A DNA stretch of 64,000 bases from Amycolatopsis sp. CA-230715 (GCF_018736145.1 NZ_CP059997.1:1735501-1799500), one strand, 5' to 3'; positions 15,430 through 24,156 are shown, numbered from the stretch's first letter. Notes: generated from the letters alone by a model not told the origin. Made by a program: numbers and translations.

Positions 15430-15918
15430 GCCGGTCACGAGCTCCTTGGCGAACCAGTGCTCGGCGTACGGCTCACTGTTGAACGCCTCGACCTCGGCGT
15501 AGCCCAGCTTGGCGTACAGCGCACGAGCTTCCACCAGATCGTCGCGGGTGTCGAGGCGGACCACCTTGATCCCGCGCAGCCGGGCGGCCTCCTCGACCGC
15601 GGCGACCAGCAGCGGCGCGCCACCGGTGCCGCGCGCGGACGGGTCGACGTACACCCGCGTCAGTTCCGCGGTCTCGCCGTCGACGAAGCGCAGCCCCGCA
15701 CAGCCCGCCGGACGGCCGTCGAGCCTGCCGACGAAGAACAGCCCGGCGGGCTCGGTGATGTCGTCGTCGGGGAACTCGGCCACCACCTCGTCGACTTCTT
15801 CCTCGCTGAGCACGCGGTTCCAGTACCGGCTCGCCACCTCGTCGTAGTAGCGGCGCAGCAGCGCCACCGATTCGGCGGAGCCGACCGGCTGCCGCACGAT
15901 CCCCCAAGCGGTCCTCAC
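15427..15918 (-). CDS. GNAT-family N-acetyltransferase
   Basis: A 163-residue GNAT protein. The core strand TAELTRVYVDPSARGTGGAP carries the acetyl-CoA pyrophosphate-binding loop (R-G-T-G-G-A), followed by a helix (LLVAAVEEAARLRG) and the C-terminal ALYAKLGYAEV motif. It would transfer an acetyl group from acetyl-CoA to an amine on a small molecule or protein; the acceptor cannot be inferred. It lies upstream of the sugar-acid operon, in the same direction, with 114 bases between the genes containing operator-like palindromes, so it is probably a separate unit. Confidence 0.85.
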   Translation of the reverse strand: MRTAWGIVRQPVGSAESVALLRRYYDEVASRYWNRVLSEEEVDEVVAEFPDDDITEPAGLFFVGRLDGRPAGCAGLRFVDGETAELTRVYVDPSARGTGGAPLLVAAVEEAARLRGIKVVRLDTRDDLVEARALYAKLGYAEVEAFNSEPYAEHWFAKELVTG

Positions 15919-15948
15919 GCGACCAGTTTCACCGGTGCGTAAAGCGAT

Positions 15949-16383
15949 TTAGCCGCGGGCCAGCCGGGCGGCGACCTCCGCCCCCGTGCGGCATTCGCGG
16001 CGTACCCGGTCGCGGGACAGCCCGGTGCGCGAGGCGATGGCCGCCCAGGACAGCCCGGTCGCGCGGTCGCAGGCGATGGCGACGGCCTGGACCTGGGACG
16101 CGAGGTCGACGAGCTCGGTCGCGGTCGGGGTGAACCCGTGCGGGCCCCGCTCGACCTTCGCCCTGCCGCGCAGCCGCTCCGCGAGTTCGGACAGCGCCAG
16201 CCGGAAGTCGCGCACGTCCTCCTCGGACCGCGCGGCGGCACAGCGGTGGCGCTGCCGGTGCGCGGCCTGGCGGCACACCGAGGAGCAGTACTTCGCGGGA
16301 CGTCCCGCCCTGCCGGGGCGAACAACCCCGAGCATCCTCCCGCAACGAGCGCAGCTGCCGTCCCCATCGGTGCGCGTGGTCAT
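15949..16383 (-). CDS. Zinc-ribbon and helix-turn-helix protein, function unknown
   Basis: A 144-residue protein. The N-terminal CARC...CSSVC pairs (Cys11, 14, 33, 37) form a likely zinc ribbon. The C-terminal part, ATGLSWAAIASRTGLSRDRVRR, looks like a helix-turn-helix, with a helical linker between. This suggests a DNA-binding regulator. I do not recognise a named family; similar proteins in actinomycetes are annotated as hypothetical. The ATG at 16383 has GGGGGAGGA upstream and is preferred to an upstream in-frame ATG at 16500. It is transcribed with the acetyltransferase across a 30-base gap. Confidence 0.65.
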   Translation of the reverse strand: MTTRTDGDGSCARCGRMLGVVRPGRAGRPAKYCSSVCRQAAHRQRHRCAAARSEEDVRDFRLALSELAERLRGRAKVERGPHGFTPTATELVDLASQVQAVAIACDRATGLSWAAIASRTGLSRDRVRRECRTGAEVAARLARG

Positions 16384-16471
16384 CCGAATCCTCCCCCAGA
16401 GTCGCTCCAACGATACACCTAAGAGCAAGATGTCACATTCAAGCGAGGGAGCCAATGCCCAGGGGGCGGAA

Positions 16472-17275
16472 TCAGAGGAAGCGCTTCGAGACGACGCCAA
16501 CCAGGCGCTGGTAGCGCGCGCCCAGTACCTTCGGCAGCAGGTCGATGGCGTAGGCGTCCGGGCCGATCAGGATCTTCGGGCTCTTCCGCTGCACGCCGCG
16601 CAGGATCGTGCGCGCCGCCTGCTCTGGCGTGGTCCTGGCGATCTTGTCGAACATCGACGCCCGGTCCTTGCCGTCGGTGACCCTGGCGTCGCGCACGATG
16701 TTGGTCTTGATGCCGCCGGGGTGCACGCAGCTGACGCCGACCCGCTTGTCGGAGAGCAGTTCCTGGCGCAGCGCCTCGGTGAAGCCGCGCACCGCGAACT
16801 TCGTGGCGTTGTACGCGCTCTGCGTCGGCACGCCGATCAGCCCGAACACGCTGGAGATGTTCACCAGGTACCCGTCGCCGGACTCCTTCAGGTGCGGCAG
16901 GAACGCCTTCGTCCCGTGCACCACGCCCCAGAAGTTGATGCCGACGATCCAGTCGAGCTGCTCCCACGTCGAGTCCTCGACGGTGCCGACCAGCGCCACG
17001 CCCGCGTTGTTGACCACGAGGTTCACCCGGCCGAAGTCCGCGCGCACCTGCTCGGCGTGCGCGGCGACGGCGGCGCGGTCGGAAACGTCGAGCTGGTAGG
17101 GCCGCGCGGTGGCGCCGATCTTTTCGCACTGGGCCGCGGTTTCGGCCACCCGCACTTCGTCCACATCGGACAGTGCGAGCTCGCTGCCGCGCGCGGCGAG
17201 GTTCAGCGCGAGCGCCCTGCCGATCCCCGACCCCGCCCCGGTGATGACGGCGACCTTGCCACCGAACTCCTTCAT
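16472..17275 (-). CDS. Short-chain dehydrogenase/reductase
   Basis: A 267-residue classical SDR: TGAGSGIGRALALNLA for nucleotide binding, NLVVNNAGVALVG, catalytic Ser in NISSVFGL and YNATK (Tyr, Lys). The C-terminal tail, with a DLLPKVLGARYQRLV-like hydrophobic helix, resembles SDRs acting on lipids or retinoid/steroid-like substrates. The true substrate is unknown. It is divergent from the TetR regulator at 17447. The 171-base spacer carries tandem TACCGTCGGTA sites near this gene's start, so TetR repression of the SDR is likely. Confidence 0.87.
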   Translation of the reverse strand: MKEFGGKVAVITGAGSGIGRALALNLAARGSELALSDVDEVRVAETAAQCEKIGATARPYQLDVSDRAAVAAHAEQVRADFGRVNLVVNNAGVALVGTVEDSTWEQLDWIVGINFWGVVHGTKAFLPHLKESGDGYLVNISSVFGLIGVPTQSAYNATKFAVRGFTEALRQELLSDKRVGVSCVHPGGIKTNIVRDARVTDGKDRASMFDKIARTTPEQAARTILRGVQRKSPKILIGPDAYAIDLLPKVLGARYQRLVGVVSKRFL

Positions 17276-17297
17276 CGACGCGCCTCCCGTACTCTTG

Positions 17298-17328
17298 GAT
17301 ACCGACGGTATCTGTTACCGACGGGTAC
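17298..17328. promoter_or_regulatory. Tandem TetR-type operators between SDR and TetR genes
   Basis: A perfect dyad GATACC-GAC-GGTATC (17298-17312) is followed by a second, imperfect copy, TTACCGACGGGTAC (17315-17328). The cores are spaced about 16-17 bases apart, roughly one and a half helical turns. They lie 23 bases upstream of the SDR start (17275) and would overlap its promoter. Binding by the adjacent TetR protein is the natural interpretation. Confidence 0.65.
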
Positions 17329-17446
17329 AACTATCGTGCGCCGCGACGGGGGTGTCAACCGCGACCGGTTTCGGGGTACCCGCGGTCTTCGTAACAGTGT
17401 TCAACCGTGATGGGAGGCCTGCGCGCGAGGGCTTAAGGTGGCCGTC

Positions 17447-18034
17447 ATGGCACGACTCACGCGCGCGGAGAGCCAGGCCCGCACCCGCGAACAGCTCGTC
17501 TCGACGGCCAAGCGGCAGTTCCTGCGCGCGGGCTACGCGGCGACCTCGCTGGAGAAGGTCGCCGAGGAGGCGGGCTACTCCAAAGGGGCGGTCTACTCGA
17601 ACTTCCGCAACAAGAACGAACTGTGCCTCGCCGTGCTCGACGACATCCACGAGCGGCAGACCGCGATGCTGACCGAGGCCATCACCGGCGCGGCCGATCT
17701 GGAGAGCATGCTCGCCGCGTTCCAGGCGTGGTCCGAGCGCAGCATCGGCGACGAGGCGTGGACCGCGCTCGAAGTCGAGTTCGCCACCAACGCGCGCCAC
17801 GACCCGGAGGTCCGCCACCAGCTCGCGCTGCGCAGCAAGGCGATCAGGGACACCATCGCCGGGATCCTCACCGCGCACGCGGGCCACCTCGGGCTGACGC
17901 TGCCGATGTCCGCGGAGGACACCGCGACCGCGCTGCTGAGCCTCGGCATCGGGCTCGGCGTGCAGCGAGCCGTCGACCCCGGCGTTTCCGCCGTCGTCCT
18001 CACCGATGTGATCAGGTTGTTCGCGGGTCGTTGA
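17447..18034 (+). CDS. TetR-family transcriptional regulator
   Basis: A 195-residue regulator. The N-terminal helix-turn-helix spans about residues 14-60: FLRAGYAATSLEKVAEEAGY then SKGAVYSNFRNKNEL. The remaining helices form the ligand domain; an acidic, hydrophobic pocket is plausible but the ligand is unknown. It is divergent from the SDR at 16472 and probably represses it and itself through the tandem dyads at 17298-17328. The ATG at 17447 is chosen; a GTG at 17438 is in frame and also possible. It ends 105 bases before the chitosanase gene, which has its own ribosome site. Confidence 0.87.
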   Translation: MARLTRAESQARTREQLVSTAKRQFLRAGYAATSLEKVAEEAGYSKGAVYSNFRNKNELCLAVLDDIHERQTAMLTEAITGAADLESMLAAFQAWSERSIGDEAWTALEVEFATNARHDPEVRHQLALRSKAIRDTIAGILTAHAGHLGLTLPMSAEDTATALLSLGIGLGVQRAVDPGVSAVVLTDVIRLFAGR

Positions 18035-18139
18035 TCCGCCACGGACGTGAACCCCGTCGGCACTCTTGAACAAGTGCGTCACGGGTGGTTATCGTGTCGT
18101 CACGCCGCCAGGTTCGCCTTTCCGAGAGGACGACCCTGC

Positions 18140-19000
18140 ATGCCCACCCCCAGGAACCCCCGCCTGATCCGCCGCGCGATCGGGGCCGCTTCGGTCCTCG
18201 CCGTCACGGTGGCGGTGCCCGCGCTGGCGGGACCCGCGTTCGCCGCGGCACCCGATTCCCCCGCCGCCTCGGCGGCTTCCTTCTTCGCCGGCGGTGACCT
18301 CTCGTCGCCAGAGAAGAAGGAAATCGCGATGAAACTGGTCTCCAGCGCGGAAAACTCCTCGCTGGACTGGAAGGCCCAGTACCCCTACATCGAGGACATC
18401 GGCGACGGCCGCGGCTACACCGCGGGCATCGTCGGGTTCTGCTCCGGCACCGGCGACATGCTCGACCTCGTCGAGGCCTACACGAAGTCCACACCGGACA
18501 ACCCGCTCGCGAAGTTCCTTCCCGCGCTGCGCAAGGTGAACGGCACCGACTCGCACGACGGCCTCGGCGCCCCGTTCGAATCGGCGTGGAAGGAAGCCGC
18601 GAAGACCTCGGAATTCCAGCAGGCGCAGAACGGCGAGCGCGACCGCGTCTACTTCGACCCCGCGGTCAGCCAAGGAAAATCCGACGGGCTCGGCGTGCTC
18701 GGCCAGTTCGTCTACTACGACGCCATCGTGATGCACGGCCCCGGCGACAGCACCGACAGCTTCGGCGGGATCCGCAAGACCGCGCTGCAGAAGGCGAAGC
18801 CGCCCGCGCAGGGCGGTGACGAGAAGGCCTACCTCAAGGCGTTCCTCGAAGCCCGCAAGGTGGTCATGAAGAAGGAGGAAGCGCACGCCGACACCTCGCG
18901 CGTCGACACCGAACAGCTGGTCTTCCTCAACGAGGGCAACCTCGACCTGCACACCCCGCTGAAGTGGAAGGTCTACGGCGACCCGTACGAGATCAACTGA
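18140..19000 (+). CDS. Secreted GH46 chitosanase
   Basis: A 286-residue precursor with a signal peptide (basic MPTPRNPRLIRR, a hydrophobic stretch to about residue 33, cleavage near AFA-AAP). The mature enzyme carries the GH46 signature: SSAENSSLDW with catalytic acid Glu71, and YIEDIGDGRGYTAG with the catalytic base in the GDG turn (Asp89), the same spacing as Streptomyces CsnN174. It hydrolyses beta-1,4 bonds in chitosan outside the cell by an inverting mechanism. There is no linked carbohydrate-binding domain and no glucosamine transporter nearby. The ATG at 18140 follows GAGAGGA. A hairpin at 19008 follows the gene. Confidence 0.93.
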   Translation: MPTPRNPRLIRRAIGAASVLAVTVAVPALAGPAFAAAPDSPAASAASFFAGGDLSSPEKKEIAMKLVSSAENSSLDWKAQYPYIEDIGDGRGYTAGIVGFCSGTGDMLDLVEAYTKSTPDNPLAKFLPALRKVNGTDSHDGLGAPFESAWKEAAKTSEFQQAQNGERDRVYFDPAVSQGKSDGLGVLGQFVYYDAIVMHGPGDSTDSFGGIRKTALQKAKPPAQGGDEKAYLKAFLEARKVVMKKEEAHADTSRVDTEQLVFLNEGNLDLHTPLKWKVYGDPYEIN

Positions 19001-19007
19001 CCGCTTC

Positions 19008-19045
19008 GCGCACCCGTCCCCGGCGAAGCTCAGGGGCGGGTGCGC
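19008..19045. terminator. Hairpin between chitosanase and phosphoesterase genes
   Basis: GCGCACCCG (19008-19016) pairs with CGGGTGCGC (19037-19045), and an inner CCCC/GGGG extends the stem after a one-base bulge. It follows the chitosanase stop by 7 bases and overlaps the 3' end of the convergent phosphoesterase gene. It is a likely terminator for the chitosanase mRNA. Confidence 0.55.
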
Positions 19046-19539
19046 GGCGGCAGGGTGTGCAGTTCCACGTCCACCAGCGCGCCGTTTTCGACGCGGGCGG
19101 TCTGGTAGGTGCAGAACGGCTGCCGCCGCCGGTCCGTCGGCGAGCCGGGGTTGAGCAGCCGCAGCCCGGTGGAAGCCGTGCTGTCCCAAGGGATGTGGCT
19201 GTGCCCGAACACCAGGACGTCGGCGTCGGGGAAGTCGCGGGCGCAGCGCTGCTCGCGTCCCTTGGCGGCACCCGTCTCGTGCACCACGGCGAACCGCACG
19301 CCGCCGAGGTCCGCGCGCGCCACCTCGGGCAGGCGCGCCCTCAGCTCGGCGCCGTCGTTGTTGCCGTACACCCCGATCAGCCGCGCCGCACGGGTTTCGA
19401 GCTCGTCGAGCAGGACGGCGCTCACCCAGTCCCCCGCGTGCAGCACGACGTCCGCTTCGTCGACGCGGCGCCACACCTCGTCCGGCAGCGCGCGGGCGCG
19501 CTTCGGCAGGTGCGTGTCCGCGATGATCAGCACCCGCAC
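19030..19539 (-). CDS. YfcE/MJ0936-type metallophosphoesterase
   Basis: A 169-residue calcineurin-like phosphodiesterase. The dimetal ligands are visible in order: IADTHLP (Asp, His), HAGDWV (Asp), YGNNDG (Asn, Asp), VVHETG (His) and FGHSHIP (His-x-His). Members hydrolyse phosphodiesters such as bis-p-nitrophenyl phosphate or cyclic nucleotides in vitro; the cellular substrate is usually unknown. The gene is transcribed with the GntR gene just upstream: the regulator's stop at 19541 leaves one base before this ATG at 19539. This suggests co-transcription, though a functional link is not evident. Confidence 0.88.
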   Translation of the reverse strand: MRVLIIADTHLPKRARALPDEVWRRVDEADVVLHAGDWVSAVLLDELETRAARLIGVYGNNDGAELRARLPEVARADLGGVRFAVVHETGAAKGREQRCARDFPDADVLVFGHSHIPWDSTASTGLRLLNPGSPTDRRRQPFCTYQTARVENGALVDVELHTLPPRTRP

Positions 19540-19540
19540 G

Positions 19541-20212
19541 TCAGTCCCCGATCGCGCCGAGGATGCGCTCGAGGAAATCGCCGATGTGCGCGCGGACGAG
19601 CTCGGCGGCCGCGTCGGCGTCCCCCTTCTTCGCCGCCGCGAGTATCGCCTTGTGCTCGGTCAACTCCTTGCGCCAGCTCGGATTCGCCTCCCAGCCGACG
19701 ACGCTGATCAGCGCGGCGCGGTCCTTCAGGTCGTCCAGGATGTCGATGAGCAGCGGGTTGCCGCAGCCCCGGTACAGCGCGCGGTGGAAGCGCCGGTTGG
19801 CGAGGCTCAGCTCGGCGTTGTCGCGCGCGGTGATCGCGGCGGACGCCTCCTTCAGCGCGGCGGCCGCCTCGTCGAGCAACGGCGATCTGCCCTGCGCCGC
19901 GGCCTCGACAGAACGACGCACGGCTTCGGGTTCGAGCACGAGCCGGACGTCGTAGACGGCCTTGGCGAGTTCGGCGTCCACCACCCTGACCGACGCGCCC
20001 TTGTACGGGCTGAAGGTGACCAGGCCCGAGTTGGACAGCACCTTCAGCGCTTCCCTGACCGGCGTCTTCGACACCCCGAGGCGCTGCGCCAGCTCGGCTT
20101 CCACCAGCGGCTGCCCCGGGCGCAGCTCCTTGGTGAGGATGCCGCGCCGGATCTCCTCCAGCACCACCTCGGTGCGCGAGGCGGGCAGGCTGAACGTCGG
20201 GGGCATCGGCAT
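19541..20212 (-). CDS. GntR-family regulator, FadR/FCD subfamily
   Basis: A 223-residue protein. The winged helix-turn-helix is at about residues 12-75 (LRPGQPLVEAELAQRLGVSK, then TPVREALKVL) and an FCD domain occupies about 90-215, with the metal-binding NRRFHRALYRGCGNP segment. It is divergent from the IlvD/Edd-type dehydratase gene at 20314. The 101-base spacer carries a TATGA-GATG-TCATA dyad over the dehydratase promoter. It probably represses the dehydratase and responds to a sugar acid or its 2-keto-3-deoxy product. The ATG at 20212 is in GGAGATGCCGATG context. Confidence 0.87.
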   Translation of the reverse strand: MPMPPTFSLPASRTEVVLEEIRRGILTKELRPGQPLVEAELAQRLGVSKTPVREALKVLSNSGLVTFSPYKGASVRVVDAELAKAVYDVRLVLEPEAVRRSVEAAAQGRSPLLDEAAAALKEASAAITARDNAELSLANRRFHRALYRGCGNPLLIDILDDLKDRAALISVVGWEANPSWRKELTEHKAILAAAKKGDADAAAELVRAHIGDFLERILGAIGD

Positions 20213-20276
20213 CTCCTGGTCACGAGGTCCGCTGGCGGGAACACGAATCTACCGGCCTGCTCCACGATGCGAAGCA

Positions 20277-20313
20277 TTACCTCCATCGTATATGAGATGT
20301 CATACTCGGCGCT
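20277..20313 (+). promoter_or_regulatory. Promoter with embedded dyad; leaderless start of the dehydratase gene
   Basis: TTACCT (20277-20282) and CATACT (20301-20306) are plausible -35 and -10 boxes with an 18-base spacer. They place the transcript start at about the GTG start codon (20314), which has no Shine-Dalgarno. The perfect dyad TATGA-GATG-TCATA (20291-20304) overlaps the -10 box, as expected for GntR repression. Confidence 0.5.
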
Positions 20314-22032
20314 GTGATCGAACCAGAGGACCTCCGCAGCCACCGGTGGTACGGCGGTGGCGGGCTGCGCGACTTCAGCCACCGCGCGCGAAGCCGCCAG
20401 CTCGGCCTCAACCCCGAGGAGCACCTCGGGAAACCGGTCATCGCGATCCTCAACACCTGGAGCGACATCAACCCGTGCCACCTGCACCTGCGCGAACGGG
20501 CCGAACAGGTCAAGCGCGGGGTGTGGCAGGCGGGCGGGTACCCGCTGGAGTTCCCGGTGGCCACCCTGTCGGAGACCTTCCAGAAGCCGACGCCGATGCT
20601 CTACCGCAACCTGCTGTCGATGGAGGCAGAGGAGATCCTGCGCTCCTACCCCGTCGACGGCGCGGTGCTGATGGGCGGCTGCGACAAGACCACCCCCGCG
20701 CTCGTGATGGGCGCGACGAGCGCGGGCCTGCCCGCCGTGTTCGTCCCGGCGGGGCCGATGCTGCGCGGACACTGGCGCGGCGAAACACTCGGCAGCGGCA
20801 CGGACATGTGGAAGTACTGGGACGAAAAGCGCGCCGGGACCATCGGGGACGCCGAACTGTCCGAATTGGAACGCGGCCTGGCCAGGTCGCCGGGGCACTG
20901 CATGACGATGGGCACCGCGTCCACGATGACCTCCGCCGTCGAGGCGATGGGGCTCGCGCTGCCCGGCGCCGCGTCCATCCCCGCCGTCGACTCCGCGCAC
21001 CACCGGATGGCCGCGGCGAGCGGGATGCGGATCGTCGAACTGGTGTGGGCGGACCTGAAGATCACTGACGTGCTCACCGAAGCCGCCTACGCCGACGCGG
21101 TCACCACCGTGCTCGCGCTCGGCGGCTCGACGAACGCGCTCATCCACCTCGTCGCGATGGCGGGCCGCGGCGGGATCCCGCTCCGCCTCGGCGATTTCGA
21201 CGCGGCCGCACGGAAAGTCCCGGTGCTCGCGAACATCCGGCCAGGCGGCGAGCACCTGATGGAGGACTTCTACTACGCGGGCGGCCTGCGCGGGCTGCTC
21301 TCGCGGATCCCCGATCTGCTGCACCTCGACCGGATCACCGTGTCCGGAAAGGACTTCGGCTCGACACTGGACGGCGCGCTCGTGCACGACGACGACGTGA
21401 TCCGCCCGCGCGGCAACCCCGTCGCGGCCGAGGGCGGGATCGCGGTGCTGCGCGGGAACCTCGCGCCGGACGGCGCGGTGATCAAGCACCTCGCCGCGGA
21501 ACCGCGCCTGCTGCGGCACACCGGGCCCGCGGTGGTGTTCGAGGACTACGGCGATCTCCGGCGCCGCATCGACGATCCCGCGCTCGGCATCACCGAGGAC
21601 ACCGTGCTCGTGCTGCGCGGATCGGGGCCGATCGGCGGGCCAGGCATGCCCGAGTACGGCATGCTCCCGCTGCCGGAACACCTGCTGGCGCGCGGGGTCC
21701 GCGACCTCGTCCGGATCTCCGACGCGAGGATGAGCGGCACGTCCTACGGCGCGTGCGTGCTCCACGTCGCCCCCGAATCCCACGTCGGCGGGCCGCTCGC
21801 ACTGGTCCGCGACGGCGACCTGGTGACGCTCGACGTACCGGGCCGCGTGCTGCGCCTCGAAGTCACCGACGAGGAACTGGCGGCGCGGCGCGCGTCGTGG
21901 CGCGAACCGCCGCCGAAGTACGAGCGCGGGTACGGCGCGCTGTACAGCGAACACATCACCCAGGCCGACGAAGGGTGCGATTTCGACTTCCTCGCCCGCG
22001 CCGGCACGAACCCCGAACCCGACCCGCGATGA
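20314..22032 (+). CDS. IlvD/Edd-family sugar-acid dehydratase (L-arabinonate dehydratase-like)
   Basis: A 572-residue Fe-S dehydratase. Cluster cysteines are visible in INPCHLH, GGCDKTTPA and SPGHCMTMGTAST; SDARMSGTSYGACVLH near the C-terminus is the family signature. The N-terminal LRSHRWYGGGGLRDFSHRAR is characteristic of the aldonate branch (L-arabinonate, D-xylonate or D-fuconate dehydratases) rather than biosynthetic IlvD. It would dehydrate a sugar acid to a 2-keto-3-deoxy acid. The gene starts at GTG 20314, probably on a leaderless mRNA. No aldolase or dehydrogenase for the product is adjacent, so the pathway partner is unknown. Confidence 0.88.
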   Translation: MIEPEDLRSHRWYGGGGLRDFSHRARSRQLGLNPEEHLGKPVIAILNTWSDINPCHLHLRERAEQVKRGVWQAGGYPLEFPVATLSETFQKPTPMLYRNLLSMEAEEILRSYPVDGAVLMGGCDKTTPALVMGATSAGLPAVFVPAGPMLRGHWRGETLGSGTDMWKYWDEKRAGTIGDAELSELERGLARSPGHCMTMGTASTMTSAVEAMGLALPGAASIPAVDSAHHRMAAASGMRIVELVWADLKITDVLTEAAYADAVTTVLALGGSTNALIHLVAMAGRGGIPLRLGDFDAAARKVPVLANIRPGGEHLMEDFYYAGGLRGLLSRIPDLLHLDRITVSGKDFGSTLDGALVHDDDVIRPRGNPVAAEGGIAVLRGNLAPDGAVIKHLAAEPRLLRHTGPAVVFEDYGDLRRRIDDPALGITEDTVLVLRGSGPIGGPGMPEYGMLPLPEHLLARGVRDLVRISDARMSGTSYGACVLHVAPESHVGGPLALVRDGDLVTLDVPGRVLRLEVTDEELAARRASWREPPPKYERGYGALYSEHITQADEGCDFDFLARAGTNPEPDPR

Positions 22033-22083
22033 AGGCGCCCGTAACCTTTGAGCTGAATGTCGGAAAACGCGGAGGGTCGAATC

Positions 22084-23904
22084 TTGCCGCAGGAGCCCGC
22101 CTGGCCGGAATCGCACGCCGAACAGACCGACGTGTTCCCGGTCGTCCGGCCGCACCAGCACACCCCGCCGGAGGAAGCGACCACGGATCTGGCGCTGCCC
22201 GACCTGTCCGAACCCCGCCCGCCGCGGCGGGGGAAGAAGCGGGCGGCGATCATCGGCGGCGCCGCGTTCGGCGTGCTCGTGGTGCTGTACGGGATCGATC
22301 TGCTCGCCACCAAGGACAGCGTGCCGCGCGGGGTCACGGTCGCGGGCGTCGACGTCGGCGGTCTGGACCGGTCGTTCGCCGAGACCAGGCTGCGCACCCA
22401 GATCGAACCGCGGCTGACCCAGGCCGTGCACGTGCGCGCCGGTGACGCCGAGACGACGCTGAACCCGAACCAGGCCGGGCTCAAGCTCGACTGGGCCGCG
22501 ACCCTCGACCAGGCGGGCAGCCAGCCGCTCAACCCGTTCACGCGGATCGCCTCGTTCTTCTCGACCCGCGAGGTCGGCGTCGTCACCACCGGCGACCAGG
22601 CGAGGCTGGGCACCGCGATGGACAAGGTGCGCGAGGACGTGGACCGCGCGCCGGTGGAGGGCACCGTCAAGTTCGACGGGACCACCCCCGTCGCGGTCGA
22701 CCCCAAGCAGGGCCAGAAGCTCGACGTCACCGCGGCGACGACCAAGGTGCTCGCCGAGTGGGCGTCCGGCAAACCGCTCGAACTCCCGGTGGCGCTGACC
22801 CCGGTGCGCACTTCGCCCGAGGCGGTGCGCGCCGCGCTCGACGGGATCGCGAAGCCCGCGATGGCGGGCCCGGTGCTCGTCAAGGGCGAGGGCAAGGACG
22901 CGACCGTCGGCCAGGAGGTCATCGCTTCCGCGCTCACCTTCGAGCCCGCCGAAGGTGGCGCGCTGGCGCCGAAACTCGACCCGGCGAAGATCGTGGCCTC
23001 GGCGGGCCCGCAGCTGAAGTCCACCGAGAAGGAGGGCAAGGACGCCGAGATCGTGTTCACCGGCGGCAAGCCCGGCGTGGAGCCCTCGGAGGACGGCAAG
23101 GCGATCAACTGGGACCCGACGCTCGCGCCGATGCTCGAGGTGCTCAAACGGGCCGACGCGCGCGAGGTCAAGGCCGTCTACGAGACGAAGCCCGCGAAGG
23201 TGACCACGGACCAGGCGAACCAGCTCGGCGTCAAGGAGGTCATCGGCGAGTTCACCACCGGCGGGTTCGCCGCGGACTCCGGCACCAACATCCGCGTGGT
23301 CGCGGAGAAGGTCAACGGCGCGATCGTCAAACCGGGCGAAACGTTCAGCCTCAACGGGTTCACCGGGCCGCGGGGCGCGCCGCAGGGCTACGTCGAGGCG
23401 GGCGTGATCGAAAACGGCGCGCCCGCGCGCGAGGTCGGCGGCGGCATTTCCCAGTTCGCGACGACGCTGTACAACGCCTCGTACTTCGCGGGCATGAAGG
23501 ACGCCGGGCACAAGGAGCACAGCTACTACATCAGCCGGTACCCGGCGGCCCGCGAGGCGACGGTGTTCCAGAGCCCCGGCGGCGCGAGCGTGATCGACCT
23601 GAAGTTCACCAACGACTCGGACACCGGGGTCGCGATCCAGACGGTCTGGTCGCCGTCGTCGATCACGGTGAAACTGTGGGGCACCAAGCGCTACACGGTG
23701 GAATCGGTGCCGGGGTCCCGGTCGAACCCCGCCGACCCGCCGACGAAGCCGGGCCCCGCCGAGAACTGCCACGCGAGCAACGGCGCGCCGGGGTTCACCA
23801 CCTCGGACACCAGGGTGCTGCGGGACGCCGCCACCGGCAGGGAGGTCCGCCGCGACACGCGGACGGTGCACTACAACCCCCAGCCCAAGATCACCTGCGG
23901 GTGA
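22084..23904 (+). CDS. VanW-family membrane-anchored cell-wall protein
   Basis: About 606 residues: an acidic, proline-rich cytoplasmic segment, a basic PRRGKKR patch, a single transmembrane helix near residues 52-75, then a large extracytoplasmic part. That part holds two related peptidoglycan-binding-like (YoaR-type) repeats and a C-terminal VanW domain (FSLNGFTGPRGAPQGYVEAG and GGGISQFATTLYNASYFAG). The family is found with cell-wall and glycopeptide-resistance genes, but its activity is unproven. I prefer the TTG at 22084, which has GGAGGG eight bases upstream; an ATG at 22057 in frame would add nine residues without a ribosome site. A strong hairpin at 24065 follows. Confidence 0.82.
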   Translation: MPQEPAWPESHAEQTDVFPVVRPHQHTPPEEATTDLALPDLSEPRPPRRGKKRAAIIGGAAFGVLVVLYGIDLLATKDSVPRGVTVAGVDVGGLDRSFAETRLRTQIEPRLTQAVHVRAGDAETTLNPNQAGLKLDWAATLDQAGSQPLNPFTRIASFFSTREVGVVTTGDQARLGTAMDKVREDVDRAPVEGTVKFDGTTPVAVDPKQGQKLDVTAATTKVLAEWASGKPLELPVALTPVRTSPEAVRAALDGIAKPAMAGPVLVKGEGKDATVGQEVIASALTFEPAEGGALAPKLDPAKIVASAGPQLKSTEKEGKDAEIVFTGGKPGVEPSEDGKAINWDPTLAPMLEVLKRADAREVKAVYETKPAKVTTDQANQLGVKEVIGEFTTGGFAADSGTNIRVVAEKVNGAIVKPGETFSLNGFTGPRGAPQGYVEAGVIENGAPAREVGGGISQFATTLYNASYFAGMKDAGHKEHSYYISRYPAAREATVFQSPGGASVIDLKFTNDSDTGVAIQTVWSPSSITVKLWGTKRYTVESVPGSRSNPADPPTKPGPAENCHASNGAPGFTTSDTRVLRDAATGREVRRDTRTVHYNPQPKITCG

Positions 23905-24064
23905 GCCGGCGGGCGGGAACGGCGGCCACCCCAGACCCGCCGTTCCCGCCCGCCGGGTGTGCACCGTCCACGGTGGACAAGAACAGGACATCACCTGGTC
24001 ATGACAATCCGATGTCGCCGGGTGTCAGCGTTTTTCCCGAACGGCTTCCCCCGAACGCGAAGGT

Positions 24065-24104
24065 GCCCCCGGCGCTCGCAGTAGGGGAGGAGAGCGCCGG
24101 GGGC
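24065..24104. terminator. Perfect 13-bp terminator hairpin
   Basis: GCCCCCGGCGCTC (24065-24077) and GAGCGCCGGGGGC (24092-24104) form a perfect 13-bp stem with a 14-base loop. It lies between the convergent VanW-family gene (stop 23904) and TetR gene (stop 24157). It is a strong, probably bidirectional terminator without a T-run. The rest of 23905-24156 shows nothing else I can support. Confidence 0.75.
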
Positions 24105-24156
24105 GTATGCCGGCTGAGGGGGAGTGCCGACGGCGAGAACCTACTCGCGCGGGCTG

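Noticed and set aside
20044..23994. Minus-strand open frame of about 1300 codons
   Set aside because: It runs antisense to the IlvD/Edd and VanW genes and reads as Arg/His/Gly-rich sequence without motifs.
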